From positions 23,974,451 through 24,038,450 of the forward strand of contig CM052357.1 of the NCBI GenBank assembly GCA_028551475.1: a stretch of DNA of 64,000 nt, read 5' to 3'. Both the position numbers and the translations under genes were made by a program. The notes under the pieces were generated by a model. It did no database searches and was not told where the DNA came from. It saw nothing but the letters and a program-made list of their open reading frames with translations. The stretch's first letter is position 1. Each line of letters opens with the position of its first letter. Shown piece by piece: positions 1-11,453 of this stretch. Source of the DNA: Casuarina equisetifolia. Taxonomy: Eukaryota; Streptophyta; Magnoliopsida; Fagales; Casuarinaceae.

Positions 1-409
1 GTAAAGTGTTTGGTTTTTTTTTTTTTTTGTTTTGGTAAGAGTTGATTGTTGATTTCCACACCGGAAGTTCTAATGTTGTGATGTAGGTTAGTAATGTACA
101 GCACGAGAAGAAAAAAAAATGGAAATTCAGAGAGAAGAAAGTGCGGAAGCGAGAGAAGCAGGAAAGATGGCTCTTGATACTATTTCACAAAGGGAGAAAA
201 AAAACATGGAAAAGAGAACCTTGAATTGATTGATTTAGAATGTACAAAAGACGTCCTTTTATAGTGTAGGAACTTACAAGTATAGGAATGAACAAATAAA
301 TAAACAAATAATTCTCCTACCAATTATACAAATAATTCCTCAATTTGACTTCGTTATATGGAAAGTATAATCGCTCAATATAAGGAAATATAATCACATA
401 TCTCCAACA
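1..409 (-). mobile_element. Copia-type LTR remnant with primer-binding site, cut by the window edge
   Basis: Read on the minus strand, an LTR-like start (TGTTGGAGATATG) lies at 409, a TATA-type signal (ACTATAAAAGG) near 265-255, and a sequence close to the initiator-Met tRNA primer site (TAGTATCAAGAGCC) at about 182-169, just past the likely LTR end near 183. This is the layout of a 5' LTR of about 225 bp followed by internal DNA running off the left edge. No coding part is visible. The far LTR and target duplication lie outside the window, so the family call is moderate. Confidence 0.5.
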
Positions 410-3400
410 GGAACAACTAAGAAGGGAGTTGCCCAATTTTTCCAACATTTCAACTAGTAGTCCGCACTTTTTAGGAATATGAGTATTCTTTATTTATTTG
501 TAATGATGATGACAAAAAGAGAGAGATCTTAAAAAGATAATTTTCACATTAGAAAATGTGTAACAAAGAAATTAATTTAGGAAATTATTTAATATTATAT
601 TAATGTCGTATAATAACTTTGAGAATTAATTTTTTACTCCCCTTTTGATTAACATGATGTTGATTATGTGGTGGGCTCTAAATGGTGGGGCTGTGACCCA
701 CATTCTCTTAAGTAAAGCCCATATGTTATATGAGGCTGGATTGTTAATTCCCATGGCTGATCCATTCAGCCTATTTTAATTCTTGTAGCTGATCCGGGCC
801 TAAGAGGAAGCCGAAGCCCGAGATCGAGTTAAACCAAGTGAAACGTGCGTTTTAGTAAGTTCCCGTCACTCTTTCCCTCTCTCTCTCACGATTTGGGCCT
901 TAACGACAAGACGAGAAACGTCGTTTCTTACTTCGATCCGGTGACTTAACGGTGACCTTGTGCATAGCTAGTCTGACATTCAAACATGAAAAGCTAAGGT
1001 AAGAGCTAGCCCCTAGAAGCTAGAAGGATTTGATTTTATCTTGGTCTTCTTTTTGCAAGACGCATAGTAGTACATTGAGAATGTCTTTGAGCAAAAAGCT
1101 AAGAGCACAAAACTAAGCAACTCTCTCACAAAAATATGGTTGGCCCCGTGGCACAGCCTCTTTTAGGCCTAGAATGTTGGGACAATGGCACTGGCCATTG
1201 GGTTGGGTTGGATCCTTTGCCAATCCCTTTTGAAATAAAAGTTTGGCAATTGAGTCAGATTATGAGTTGGTTTTGTTACTACTTGATACAAGATAATTTC
1301 ATTACAAAAAATTAATCAAGTGGGAGGAGTAACTAGGCCTTATATGGTTCTTAAAGAAAGTCTAAGCCATGACATTACAATGTATTTAAATAATTAGTTT
1401 ATTGATTATTAAGGAAATTAGCCTCTTTTGTGGACTTGTATATTTGAAGATAAGAGAATACACAAGTTCCTCAATAAAGTCTTTTGCAAATAACATAATT
1501 TTCTTACCTTTTGTTCCATTGTAAAGTTGTCTCAATATTTAAAGAATACATACTGTTATAAAATATCATTTTTATAGAAATTGATACTATGATGAAAAGT
1601 TGATTTAAAAACTAGGTTTTTTCTTCTTCTTATAAATAGAATTCTTAAATAAAATTTGGAAAATGTAAATATCATTTTCAACAAGCTCCTTGACAAATTC
1701 TTCTGCAAATAACATCCTAAATAAATTAGGAAAGAAGACGCACTTTTTAATCATCCCAACTGCCCAACTGCTGGCCAGTTGTGGTGGCTGTTGGGCTACA
1801 TAAATTTTAACTCAGACGTCTCTTAGTTAAAAGGTTTCAATGCACTTTGGGCACGACAGTGGGTGGTTAGGAGATGCAAGTTGAACCCAACTGTTGAAAC
1901 TGGCTGTTAAGGTTCCTTTCCGGGTGTGGACCAAATGACTCTTTGCATTCATACAGGGATGACAGGGAATTTTATACGGGCTTTCGCAGGCAATGCCCTG
2001 CTTGTTTCCCAATAGGCGTAGGGAAGTATCAATTCATGCCTCTGCCCTTATGACAAGGTATTATTATCTATGGGTTTTTCCAGGTAATTCCGTGCTGTTT
2101 TCCAAATAGGCGCAGGGAACCATCAGTGTTCACATCTCAATGTCCCCTTTTCTTTACTTTCATACCTCTATTTTTTGGCGGTGGGCAGGAAATACGTATT
2201 GCATGAGTTTTGGCTATATGTTTCACGCGAGCTCCTCCTCTGTTGCTTAGCTTTTTGCACTGCTTAAAACGTGGAGACAAAGTATCAGCCCTTTTGTTGT
2301 GAGCTCTTCGTTATCGACCTCTCTCTACCACCCCTCTCCTTCCTTTTTAACTGAATGCCCAGGAGCTAGTTCTTGCCCACCCACCATTAATACTCACTTC
2401 TTTTGACTCCCAACTTGCAGAGGTTAGCTTGGGTTTTCCTCACAAAGACCCATTCAATATGAAAGGTAAGTTCCTCTGTTCCCCTTTCTCTGGTAGATAG
2501 CAGTGGAGTTCTTGGTGGGATCGCCTTCGCTATGATCTCGGATTCGTACTGTTCCTTATCAGAGGACAGAGAAGTAGAAAAGAAACCCAACGCCTGAGAA
2601 ATCTGCCCATGTTAATTGACAATTTCTTCTTCTTTTACCTTCCCTCCACCGTAAGCTCTCCGGGACAAGTACGTCGGGCCTGAAAATGGTCGTAGATAGA
2701 TGGTGTTTATTGTTCCAAACATTGAAACCAACCTATTGATATTAAAATAGCCAAAAGATTCTTAGAATGTATTTATTCTTTTGACCATTTTTGATTGTTA
2801 ATACGATATATAAGGATTGTTATTACAAATCATACTACACCCTTAATCATGAAATATTAATTACTTGTTGAACTCTGTGAATTGCGTAAAAATAAAATAT
2901 TTTAAATTCTGGAGTTCATGAATTTAATAGAATATTCTTGTGGTAGATGAGTCATGAAATGTCATCTCATGCTTGTTCGTGCATTTGGCTCCTCTCATCG
3001 ATTGTCTAATCTTCTCTTTCATGAACTAGAAGCTGCTCGTGATTGCCTAACCTTCTTTTTTCATGAATTAGAAGCTGTTCATGAATTATGTGTGTTATGA
3101 TTAAGATTAATACTTAGTGTTGGGACGTGGATGCTTGTCACATAACCAATCTTTTCATAATAAAATTCTTATCCTTAACTCTATGATATGAATTATTATG
3201 AGCCGCTGTTGCTTCATAATTATAAGAGGATGATTGACGTACTTAGGTACTTCCAAAACTCTCGTGTTGTTTCCCCTTGTGTAAGAAACATGTAGCGTCT
3301 CGCGAACCCGGTCGGTTGCTTGGTGGCCACGCCTGTCACGACCTTTTGTTTGTCAGGAATTCTGGACGACTTGACAGTTGTGTCAAATGTCGGTCACTTC

Positions 3401-5581
3401 TTCCCATTTGACCGCCCGCCACGTGGATAGACACGTCAAACTAACATGGGTTTAAACTGTGTTCGGTTCCTTTTTCACCCTTTTATCCCTTTTCTTTTTC
3501 CTTTGTTGATTGATGCAGTGACTGAAGCGATGAAAGTTGATAACGACTTTCGGTAGGGGCAGAATAGGAAGCATGCTACCTTTTTTTTGGGTTGCCTTGG
3601 GCGTCACGTTTAGGTCTCCCTAGGTTCCCCGCTTCATTGATAGGCCTAAATTGAAATTACCTTTAAATTACCAAAATACTCCTAGTGGAGTCCTTTTGCA
3701 AAGATTTCAGCATTTTGAGTGTGATTATAAAACAACAAATGTGATTGTAAAGAAAGGTTATATTAGAACTTTAGTTAAGATCTAAAAGGACTAATTCTAT
3801 CTTTTAAATTGGATTATAAAAAGATGAATTTTTTAGTATATTAGAATATGATTTAAATAACGTGTAATTCGATCATTTTTTGGAAAGCTTATTAAAAAAG
3901 GTGTGATTAAAACTTCTTTGTTACTTAATTTTCTTTGAATTTTTTTTAATCAGCTTTTAAAATAGTGAATAACTTTTTAGTAGACCCAAGCCACGAAAAA
4001 ATGTGATTGACTGAGAATGACATATTTGGGTCTCGTAAAAGTTAATTAGTTTATACAAAATAAATGTATCTTTTTTTTTAAATATTAAAACGAATATGGT
4101 TTAGATGGGTCACACACTTCTCTTAAGCTTTAACTAGACACTAACTACCTAGCATGCCTCATAATAGGCCCTCTAGAATTGGGGGACTGTCCCACTTTCC
4201 CAATCAACCTTTCCTGGTTAATTGTTCAAGGGCACATAATCATTCGGTCCTCCCTAATCAACTGGGTCAAACTTGGGTCAAGGACCCTACAAATTTCGTG
4301 GACCCCACTCCTCCCTTGATTGATGAATCATGCCCGATTGATGCCCCAAATCATTTGGGTCAAACTTACCGCATTCTTGCATGGCGTTTCTCAATCTATG
4401 AGCGGCTTTATTCGTTTCCAGCAGCCATTCTTGGACCCTTAAAAAGCAGTTCAGGCATTTCCGACACAATATCCAAACACTATCTGTGCTTCTCTCGGTT
4501 TCTGTAATATCTAAAAATTTGAAAAGACTGGGAGTCCAAGAAAAGGTGACGAACTGAAGCATGTCTTTTGGGAATATAATATTTGCATGGAAATATGATG
4601 CCACTTCGTTCTCTGGTCTATTTTGCCAGATCTTTGTTTGAGACAGAAGAAAAAGGACGCCTTGTGCTCAAAGCCCACCGTCCTCTCTCTCTCTTTTGTT
4701 CTATTCATGAGTTTTGTAATCCAAAGCATAGAAGCAAAGCATCTTGGCTTCATTCTCTTGCTTTCCCTTCCAAGTATACGCCTTGCCTTTGCTTGGAATG
4801 CAACTGCTGCTTTTTCTAATCTCGTTTAGTTTATTATAACTAGTGTCGGCTTTTATCTTTCTGTGCAAACATGCACTTAAAGTTTGGAATCTCACCTGAG
4901 GTTTAGACATTGATGTGTTCAAATAGGTGATTCATTTTTTTGTTTTGAACTTTCTGTTGGATCAAGTCTTCATCTGTGGTTGTTAAGTTGATTTATAAGA
5001 GCAGCCAATGATCAATGGGACTGTTCATTAGCCTCTTTCCAAGTTTCTCTCTTTTTCGTTCATGGTTTTGTGTGGTTAAGCTCTGTTTATCCTTTCTGGA
5101 AGTTGGTTTGGATGAACGCCTGAATACAGGACATATGAATAATATGACTGTCGGTCTGAGTCTTTAGCGCTTCACTTTCTTTGCCCATTGATTCTTCTGC
5201 TTTATTCTTTGGATTTCTTTGGCCCAATATTGAGTTAAAGAAGCTTTTCTAAAGCTGTAATTTCCAAAAACTATTTGCCTTCCGAGTTTCAGTTTCTTTG
5301 ATTTCGCTTTCCAATCTGCTATCCTTCCATTAGGACTCCTATGGGTTCCTGCTGTTTCTACCTCCATTAATTTTTACCTGTGCTCTTAATCAAACAAGAA
5401 CCAAATTTTGTTCATGTTTTATTCGGTTTTTGCATTCCTGACCTATTTTTTGTTAACTGCATTCTTTTATTTCCTTCTTTTTTCTCAAATTTCCCAATCG
5501 TTTTCTTCCTGCGTGAGAATTTGGGAGAAAGTCACCCATCATTTCAAAGCATTGTGAGTGAACAATCAGGGAAGTAACGGC
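410..5581. other. Gene-free spacer and upstream region of the first gene
   Basis: AT-rich sequence with homopolymer runs and no open frame that continues across plausible splice sites. Short frames here (for example 4154-4507) have no recognisable domains. A stretch near 3290-3480 is richer in GC but I see no gene in it. The last few hundred bases are probably the promoter and 5' UTR of the membrane protein gene that starts at 5582. Confidence 0.5.
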
Positions 5582-8500
5582 ATGAGTTCTTTAACAGGAG
5601 CCCCAAAAGATTCTTGGCACCCAGTCACGACTTCTGATACAACAACTTCAAGTTACTGGCTGAACTGGAGGGTGTTGCTTTGTGCCATATGGGTCTTGAT
5701 TTTCATGGTTTTCGCCCTCTTTCTGATATGGAAATATGAAGGTTTCCGCAAACGTAATACCAGAGAAACCCAGAAAGAAGAAGCGGGAGCTTTGTATGAA
5801 GATGAGACTTGGAGGCCATGTTTGAAAGGAATACACCCTGCTTGGCTGCTAGCATTCAGAGTTTTTGCTTTCTCGGTGCTCTTGGTACTGCTCATTGTCA
5901 CTGCTCTGACAGACGGAGGTGGCGCTATTTTTTATTTCTACACTCAGTAAGCTGTCCTTTCTTCTTGAGATTTATTTCATTCTTTAGAAAGATTTGCGTA
6001 CTAATATGCTTTGAGTAATTCGTCCATGTATAATTTTACCCACCTTAACTTTCTTCAAAACTTTAGTTCGTCCTACATTTATCTTGGTATGAGAATATAA
6101 GATTAAGAAGTTGTTTATGATTGCATATTTCGTTTCTATTATTACACTGGAAAGACCATAATTGAGGGAATTTCCAATGCACGTGTAATTTAAAAAATTT
6201 GGGATTGTTTTGTTCAATGTGACTTTCATATTTGGCTAAAGTTACAGTTTAAAGTATTACGTTTTAGGTTTGCCAAGAGTTAACTTAGATATGTAATGCC
6301 GATTCTGGTTGATTATGTGACCTTGGCGACCACACAATTAAACATGTTTTATTTTTATTTTTCTGGACAGGTGGACTTTCACATTAATCACCATTTATTT
6401 TGGGGTATGTGTTCAGAAAGCCTTCTCTCAAACTGATATTTAGATTTTGATTCGTTCCTTCTCGCTCTATACATGCTTGAACCTCTTTCTGATTCATATT
6501 GCTTATTTGCGTATGATATCAATTGCCATGAGTAGCTCGGATCGGTGCTCTCGATGTATGGGTGTTACCAACATCACAAGAAAGCTGGCGGTGACAGGGT
6601 AGATAATGTAGAGGTAGATACAGAGCAAGGTACATGTGAGGCTAGTGCACAAGGGGGAATTTCTAAAATGTCTGATCCATCCAAAAGTTCAATCCCCCTT
6701 GAACCACATCATCTCAACAAACCTGCAGGCTTCTGGGGTTATGCCTTTCAAATAATTTTCCAGGTAATTTTTTCATGACTAAGTTGCTGAAGTTGGAAAG
6801 TCTTTATGCATTTTGTGCTATGCAAGTTTTCTCAGTCTTCTCCTCTCCTTTCAAAATCTAATACAAACGCATAATTGTAATAATCAGCATGAATATAATT
6901 AAATTACACGTGTAGCCTGTGTGTTTGGCTACCGGTTCAATTGCAGAACTAGAAATTGTTGAGAAAGATCAGCTTGACAGTTTCATTAGCTAATGGCATG
7001 TAGAAGCAGTGTCCTAGTGTGGCATGGGGGTTGAAAAGCAGGGCTGTTTCATTAGAAATCGATTTTGCGGCTAGATTGAAAATGCACTAGGGCTGCACCT
7101 CTGTGAATTGCAAAATGGAATTGGTTTTGGATGAGCAGGGGAGGCACCAGAATCATTGGAGTTTTAATTCTTCTGAATGTTGGGTTCCCCTCTTGCCATT
7201 TATGTTGAAAAAATAGCATAATACATTGGATTTTTTTCCTTTCATCTTCTAGTTTTGATCATTTTCTGGGTCTTGTGAACAGATGAATGCAGGTGCTGTT
7301 ATGCTCACAGATTGTGTCTTTTGGTTTGTTATCTTCCCGTTTCTTACCATCAAGGATTACAACCTGAATTTTGTAAGTATCACTGAGAGAATATGATTCT
7401 TTGCACTACTGTGTTTGACTCCATCCAAATAACTACCCTTCCCAAGTAATTTTGGTGGGATAGTCAACTAGAAGCAGGAATAAGTGGAAACATCACATAT
7501 GAATCTTTACTTTACCTAAATAAAGACCAGAATCTTGTACAAGCTTCATAATGTGTGAAACTGCAAGATTAAAAATATTAAAAAATCTACTGCATGTGCG
7601 TTTATGTGCATAAACCAGACGATGATCCTTCCATTCATTGTATCATTCTAAAATATGACCCACCCCTGTTTTAACTCACTGGAATTTATCTTTTTCCCCC
7701 TCCTTCTTTCTCCATTCTATTATAAATATTGATCGTGAAACCCATGCTTTCTTTTTCATTACTGCAGCTGATGATAAACATGCACACAATCAATGCTGTT
7801 TTCCTGCTTGGTGATGCAGCTATGAATTGCTTGGTAAGTTGTTGTAACAAGCTCAATCTTCAACTCATTTTCCTTCTCTTTACCATTTCCATATATTTTG
7901 TGATAAGTCGTTTTCTTTTTCAGAGGTTTCCTTGGTTTCGAACGGGATATTTCTGCCTATGGACAGTCGTTTATGTAGTTTTCCAGTGGATTCTTCACGC
8001 TTCTGTCAAACTATGGTAAAACCATCTAAAACCATCATCTTTTGTCTTCATTATCGGATAATCATCAGTTTTGATCTCTAATTTGGTTACTTCTGCCTTG
8101 AAACAGGTGGCCATATCCATTTCTTGACCTGTCATCTCCATACGCTCCGATATGGTATGTAGTGTTTACCATTTCATCTTGCAAGTTCAAAACGAAATTC
8201 TGATCTCAGTTGCACACAGAATTGATGCCTATGGATTCCATTCTTATCTTCACCATTTCCATACATCTGAGGATCATTCTGTCAAAAGCTGCATGTAGGT
8301 TAAACAAACTGGTGGTTCTTTAGCCTTGTGGTCCAAATTCTTTTGGGGAATGATTTATAATCACCCTCAGGTTTCCCAGTGAGACGATATCTCTTTTGCC
8401 TGCCATGAAATTTGTCCTCTTCCTGATTTTTGTCCCAAAAGTTGTTTGAAACTCCCCAATTAACTACCAAGTCATGACTATTTAGTCAGAGCTTGTACCT

Positions 8501-8643
8501 AGATGATTTTAGCTGAGTTGTAATAAGTTATATGTGCATATACTTCAAGCAAATTGGCTGACCCTTTTCTTGGTTGTACTGGATTTTGAAGGTACTTGTC
8601 AGTGGCAATAATGCATATCCATGTTATGGCGTCTTTGCTCTGA
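5582..8643 (+). CDS. Plant multi-pass membrane protein of unknown function (last exon out of frame)
   Basis: Eight exons join in frame: 5582-5946, 6371-6404, 6536-6763, 7283-7372, 7768-7833, 7924-8015, 8107-8154, 8592-8643, giving about 324 residues. The ATG at 5582 ([15 protein letters not shown]) is chosen; an in-frame GTG lies eight codons upstream. Hydrophobic segments occur near residues 25-45 (ALFLIWKY), 85-110 ([14 protein letters not shown]), and in exons 2-3, 4, 5, 6 and 8, so six or seven membrane passes. A polar loop rich in acidic and Gln residues separates the third and fourth. It resembles a family of plant transmembrane proteins (AT1G10660-like, from memory) with no known role. 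In exon 8 the phase set by the splice reads to a TGA at 8641, while a frame one base away continues as [14 protein letters not shown] to a TAA at 8706, which fits a conserved C-terminus. A one-base loss near 8617-8619 is likely, either real or an assembly error. Confidence 0.75.
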
Positions 8644-8709
8644 TTATGAAGCTGAAACACTTCTTACTGTCAACGAAGTACCCGGAGTCCTATCAGTGCT
8701 TGAGATAAT

Positions 8710-10394
8710 CTGAGCACAGAAAACTCTGAAGCAAAATACGGGTTTAGATTTTCCATAAAATTATTAAACTTCTTCATAGTCGGAGACAGAAGTATACAGA
8801 AAAGTATTGAATACACGTCTTAAACAAGTTCACAGCTAAATTTCTTCAGTACAGATAAAAGTGGTCAAACAAGTTAGTCTTAGATTGTTCTTGTATCCAT
8901 CCCAAGTGGAGTGGCATAGATGTAACACGAAACAATTATTGAAAGAAATTCATTGAGAAATACTCGTTCTTTCTTAACCTCTCCTTAATATGCTCAGCAC
9001 CATAAAACTATCGTGTTCATCATGCATCTGGAAAGCACATCATCTATTCGCATCCGGAAAGAATTCTAACCAGTACCATTGAAAATCGTTCTGGTCATAG
9101 TTCCAATAGTGATATTCCTCGTTTAATATAAGTTTTTGGGCTTTGGAAGGATGAAGAAAAAACAATAACTTGGTTAAAGTGGCATGGCTTGATTTTGACT
9201 AAAAAATGGATGCTTGCTGGACTTCGTTATACAGTCCCCGTCTCTCAAAACAGTGTTCCGTTCTTTAATATTGTCCTTTATCCAGTTAAGGTTCCATATC
9301 ACTAGTCGGTTGAGCTCGCTTTATCCTTTTTTTTTTTTTTTAATTTTTTCTTTCAATTTGGCCTCATCTCTTGTTTACCGATTTAAGCGTATTTTTTTTT
9401 ATGATTGTTATAGTTATTATTATATTTTCCTGAAAAAATAACGAGGAATATAGGAAATTTACAATCCCTACTTCATCCTCCATTATAATGCATGCTCCTA
9501 AAAAATGAGCAAGTAAAAAGGAAAATAGTATGCTATATCACTGATTAATTAGAACAATTTATAGGAATCTTTGACAGAGTTGCTATTCATGAAGAACTCC
9601 TTTAGAGATTGTTTTTAAATTCTTGAAAGACTATAAAACAATATTTGTATCAAAATTTTTGTTTGAATTGTAAATCCATGAATATAGTGGAGGAGTTCCC
9701 TTTGTTTTTTGCATCCCTAAATTGCCTTCTATTGGTCTAAATAGAACTTGGGTGTATATACCAAAAGATTTTCAATAATGCTAACCATTTATGTGTAGGT
9801 GAAGGATTGTTAGGCATCTCTCTACATATACTGAAGCAAAAGCTAATTGGTAGTGACAATCTACAAAAGTCAATATTGATACATGGCCTAAGGACATATT
9901 AATCAGGCATTGTTTTTGTCTCACATTTTTTTTTTAAACAAAATTTGCTATGGATTTTATTCCTTAACTTCTCTTATGTGATTATATTTGGTACGGTAGA
10001 CAAATATAATCTTATACGTATTGAAGATAAGAATATTTATGTTGAAAAATAGGTTAATATTTGTGTTATTATGTCAAGAAATAAAATTACTCATTTTGTT
10101 TAGGGCTTGCACTTAAGTAGTTGTTTGGATATTAAAACTAATGCTCACTCACATGAATGCATATTTCATCGATCTTTTTTAGTTTTTTTTCTATAACGCA
10201 ATGAAATTTTAATTTTAATTTTTAATAGATAATAATATTAAAATTTTATTTGATTGTGTACTCTTTATATATGGTATCATTTTATTGAATTACTATATGA
10301 AAAGTATAGTTAGACAATTAATTAGACCGTAATAATGATAGAGATTGAGAAAATTAGGTACTTATTTTATTAAGAAAACATACTCGATAAACTT
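8710..10394. other. AT-rich spacer
   Basis: The first part is the 3' flank of the membrane protein gene. The rest has poly-T runs and short frames only (for example 9214-9441, low complexity). I see no gene or recognisable element. Confidence 0.5.
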
Positions 10395-10660
10395 TGTTGG
10401 AAATATTTTTAAGAATTAAACTATAGATGAAGATTATTTTGTATAAACACTTTGCATATTACCTTAAAACCCCGCGTTTCTCCTTCTCTCTCTCACTTGT
10501 AATTTGTTTCAATTTATGTTGTTCTCTTTCCATTGGTAGATAGCCTATATATTTGACCCAAAGGCTCTCTTTGTATCATTTCGATGTATACTAAGTACAG
10601 AGCATTCTCTTCAACACCGTTCTCTCTTCTTTCTCTCTTGTTTTATTTGGTATTAAAGAC
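10395..10660 (+). mobile_element. Copia-type LTR remnant followed by primer-binding site
   Basis: The sequence starts TGTTGGAAATA at 10395, has a TATA-like CTATATATTTG near 10547, a pyrimidine-rich leader, and a primer-site-like TTTGGTATTAAAGAC at 10646-10660. This matches the 5' LTR (about 250 bp) and tRNA-Met primer site of a Copia element in plus orientation. Downstream sequence is too decayed to read as gag. No second LTR was found, so it is an old truncated fossil. Confidence 0.5.
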
Positions 10661-11453
10661 ATGTTCTATTTTTCACATATCATTTATGAGGTGCCCCTAA
10701 GATCATGAGATGAATGTAATGGTTCTATGTACTTTTCTTTCATTAAGTGGTTATAATAACTTATCATGTCTGATCAAGTCATGAGGATTGGTGGTTTTTT
10801 CATAGTTGGTGTTGCTACACATGCAACCATTGTTATGGTAAGATTAGTTAGTTATAACAATTTTGAGGGAAGGAAAGATTAATTAATTAAGTTGTTATAA
10901 TAACTTTGAATCAATGACCTGTATTTAAAAAAAAATTATTTTTCATAAACAGCACCGAAGGCATCATTTTGAGAAAAGGAAAATGAGTAATAAATTACAA
11001 AGAGAATAATAAATTAAAAATTATTTTAATCCCTGTTAGTCGTCTGTTTTGTTCTTTTGATATGGATAATAATGCCTTATCCATGTTTTTAGTACAATGA
11101 TAAAAATACTTAAACATTAACATTTATTTTATTTTTTTTACGCTATAGATCTTTTGCTTTTTTTTTTCTTTTTTTTTTTCTAGACCCTTTGCCTTTTACT
11201 TTCGGACCCTTTGTTATTTCCATTTTTTTTTATGGATCCTGTGCTTTGGGCTAGAGTTTTCAAAAAGCCCATGGTTATAACTTAAACCAATCTTGAAACT
11301 TTGTATCGAACGGTCATGGGAAGTTTAAAACCGAGTAGGATTTCTCTCTGTCGGCTATAAATGTAATCTTTGCATCACTGGAAGTTCTTAATACAATAGG
11401 ATTTCAGACGAAAGAAAGACTCCAACGGCTAACTTGAAGAATTCTACATTGTC
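10661..11453. other. Spacer between LTR remnant and tandem array
   Basis: AT-rich sequence without a usable reading frame. A TATA-like GGCTATAAATG at about 11354 with a downstream leader just before the array could be a relic promoter of a mobile element, but nothing else supports it. Confidence 0.35.

Noticed and set aside
4154-4507. 117-codon plus-strand frame in the left spacer
   Set aside because: No domain, overlapped by an opposite frame of similar length, and no splice partner.
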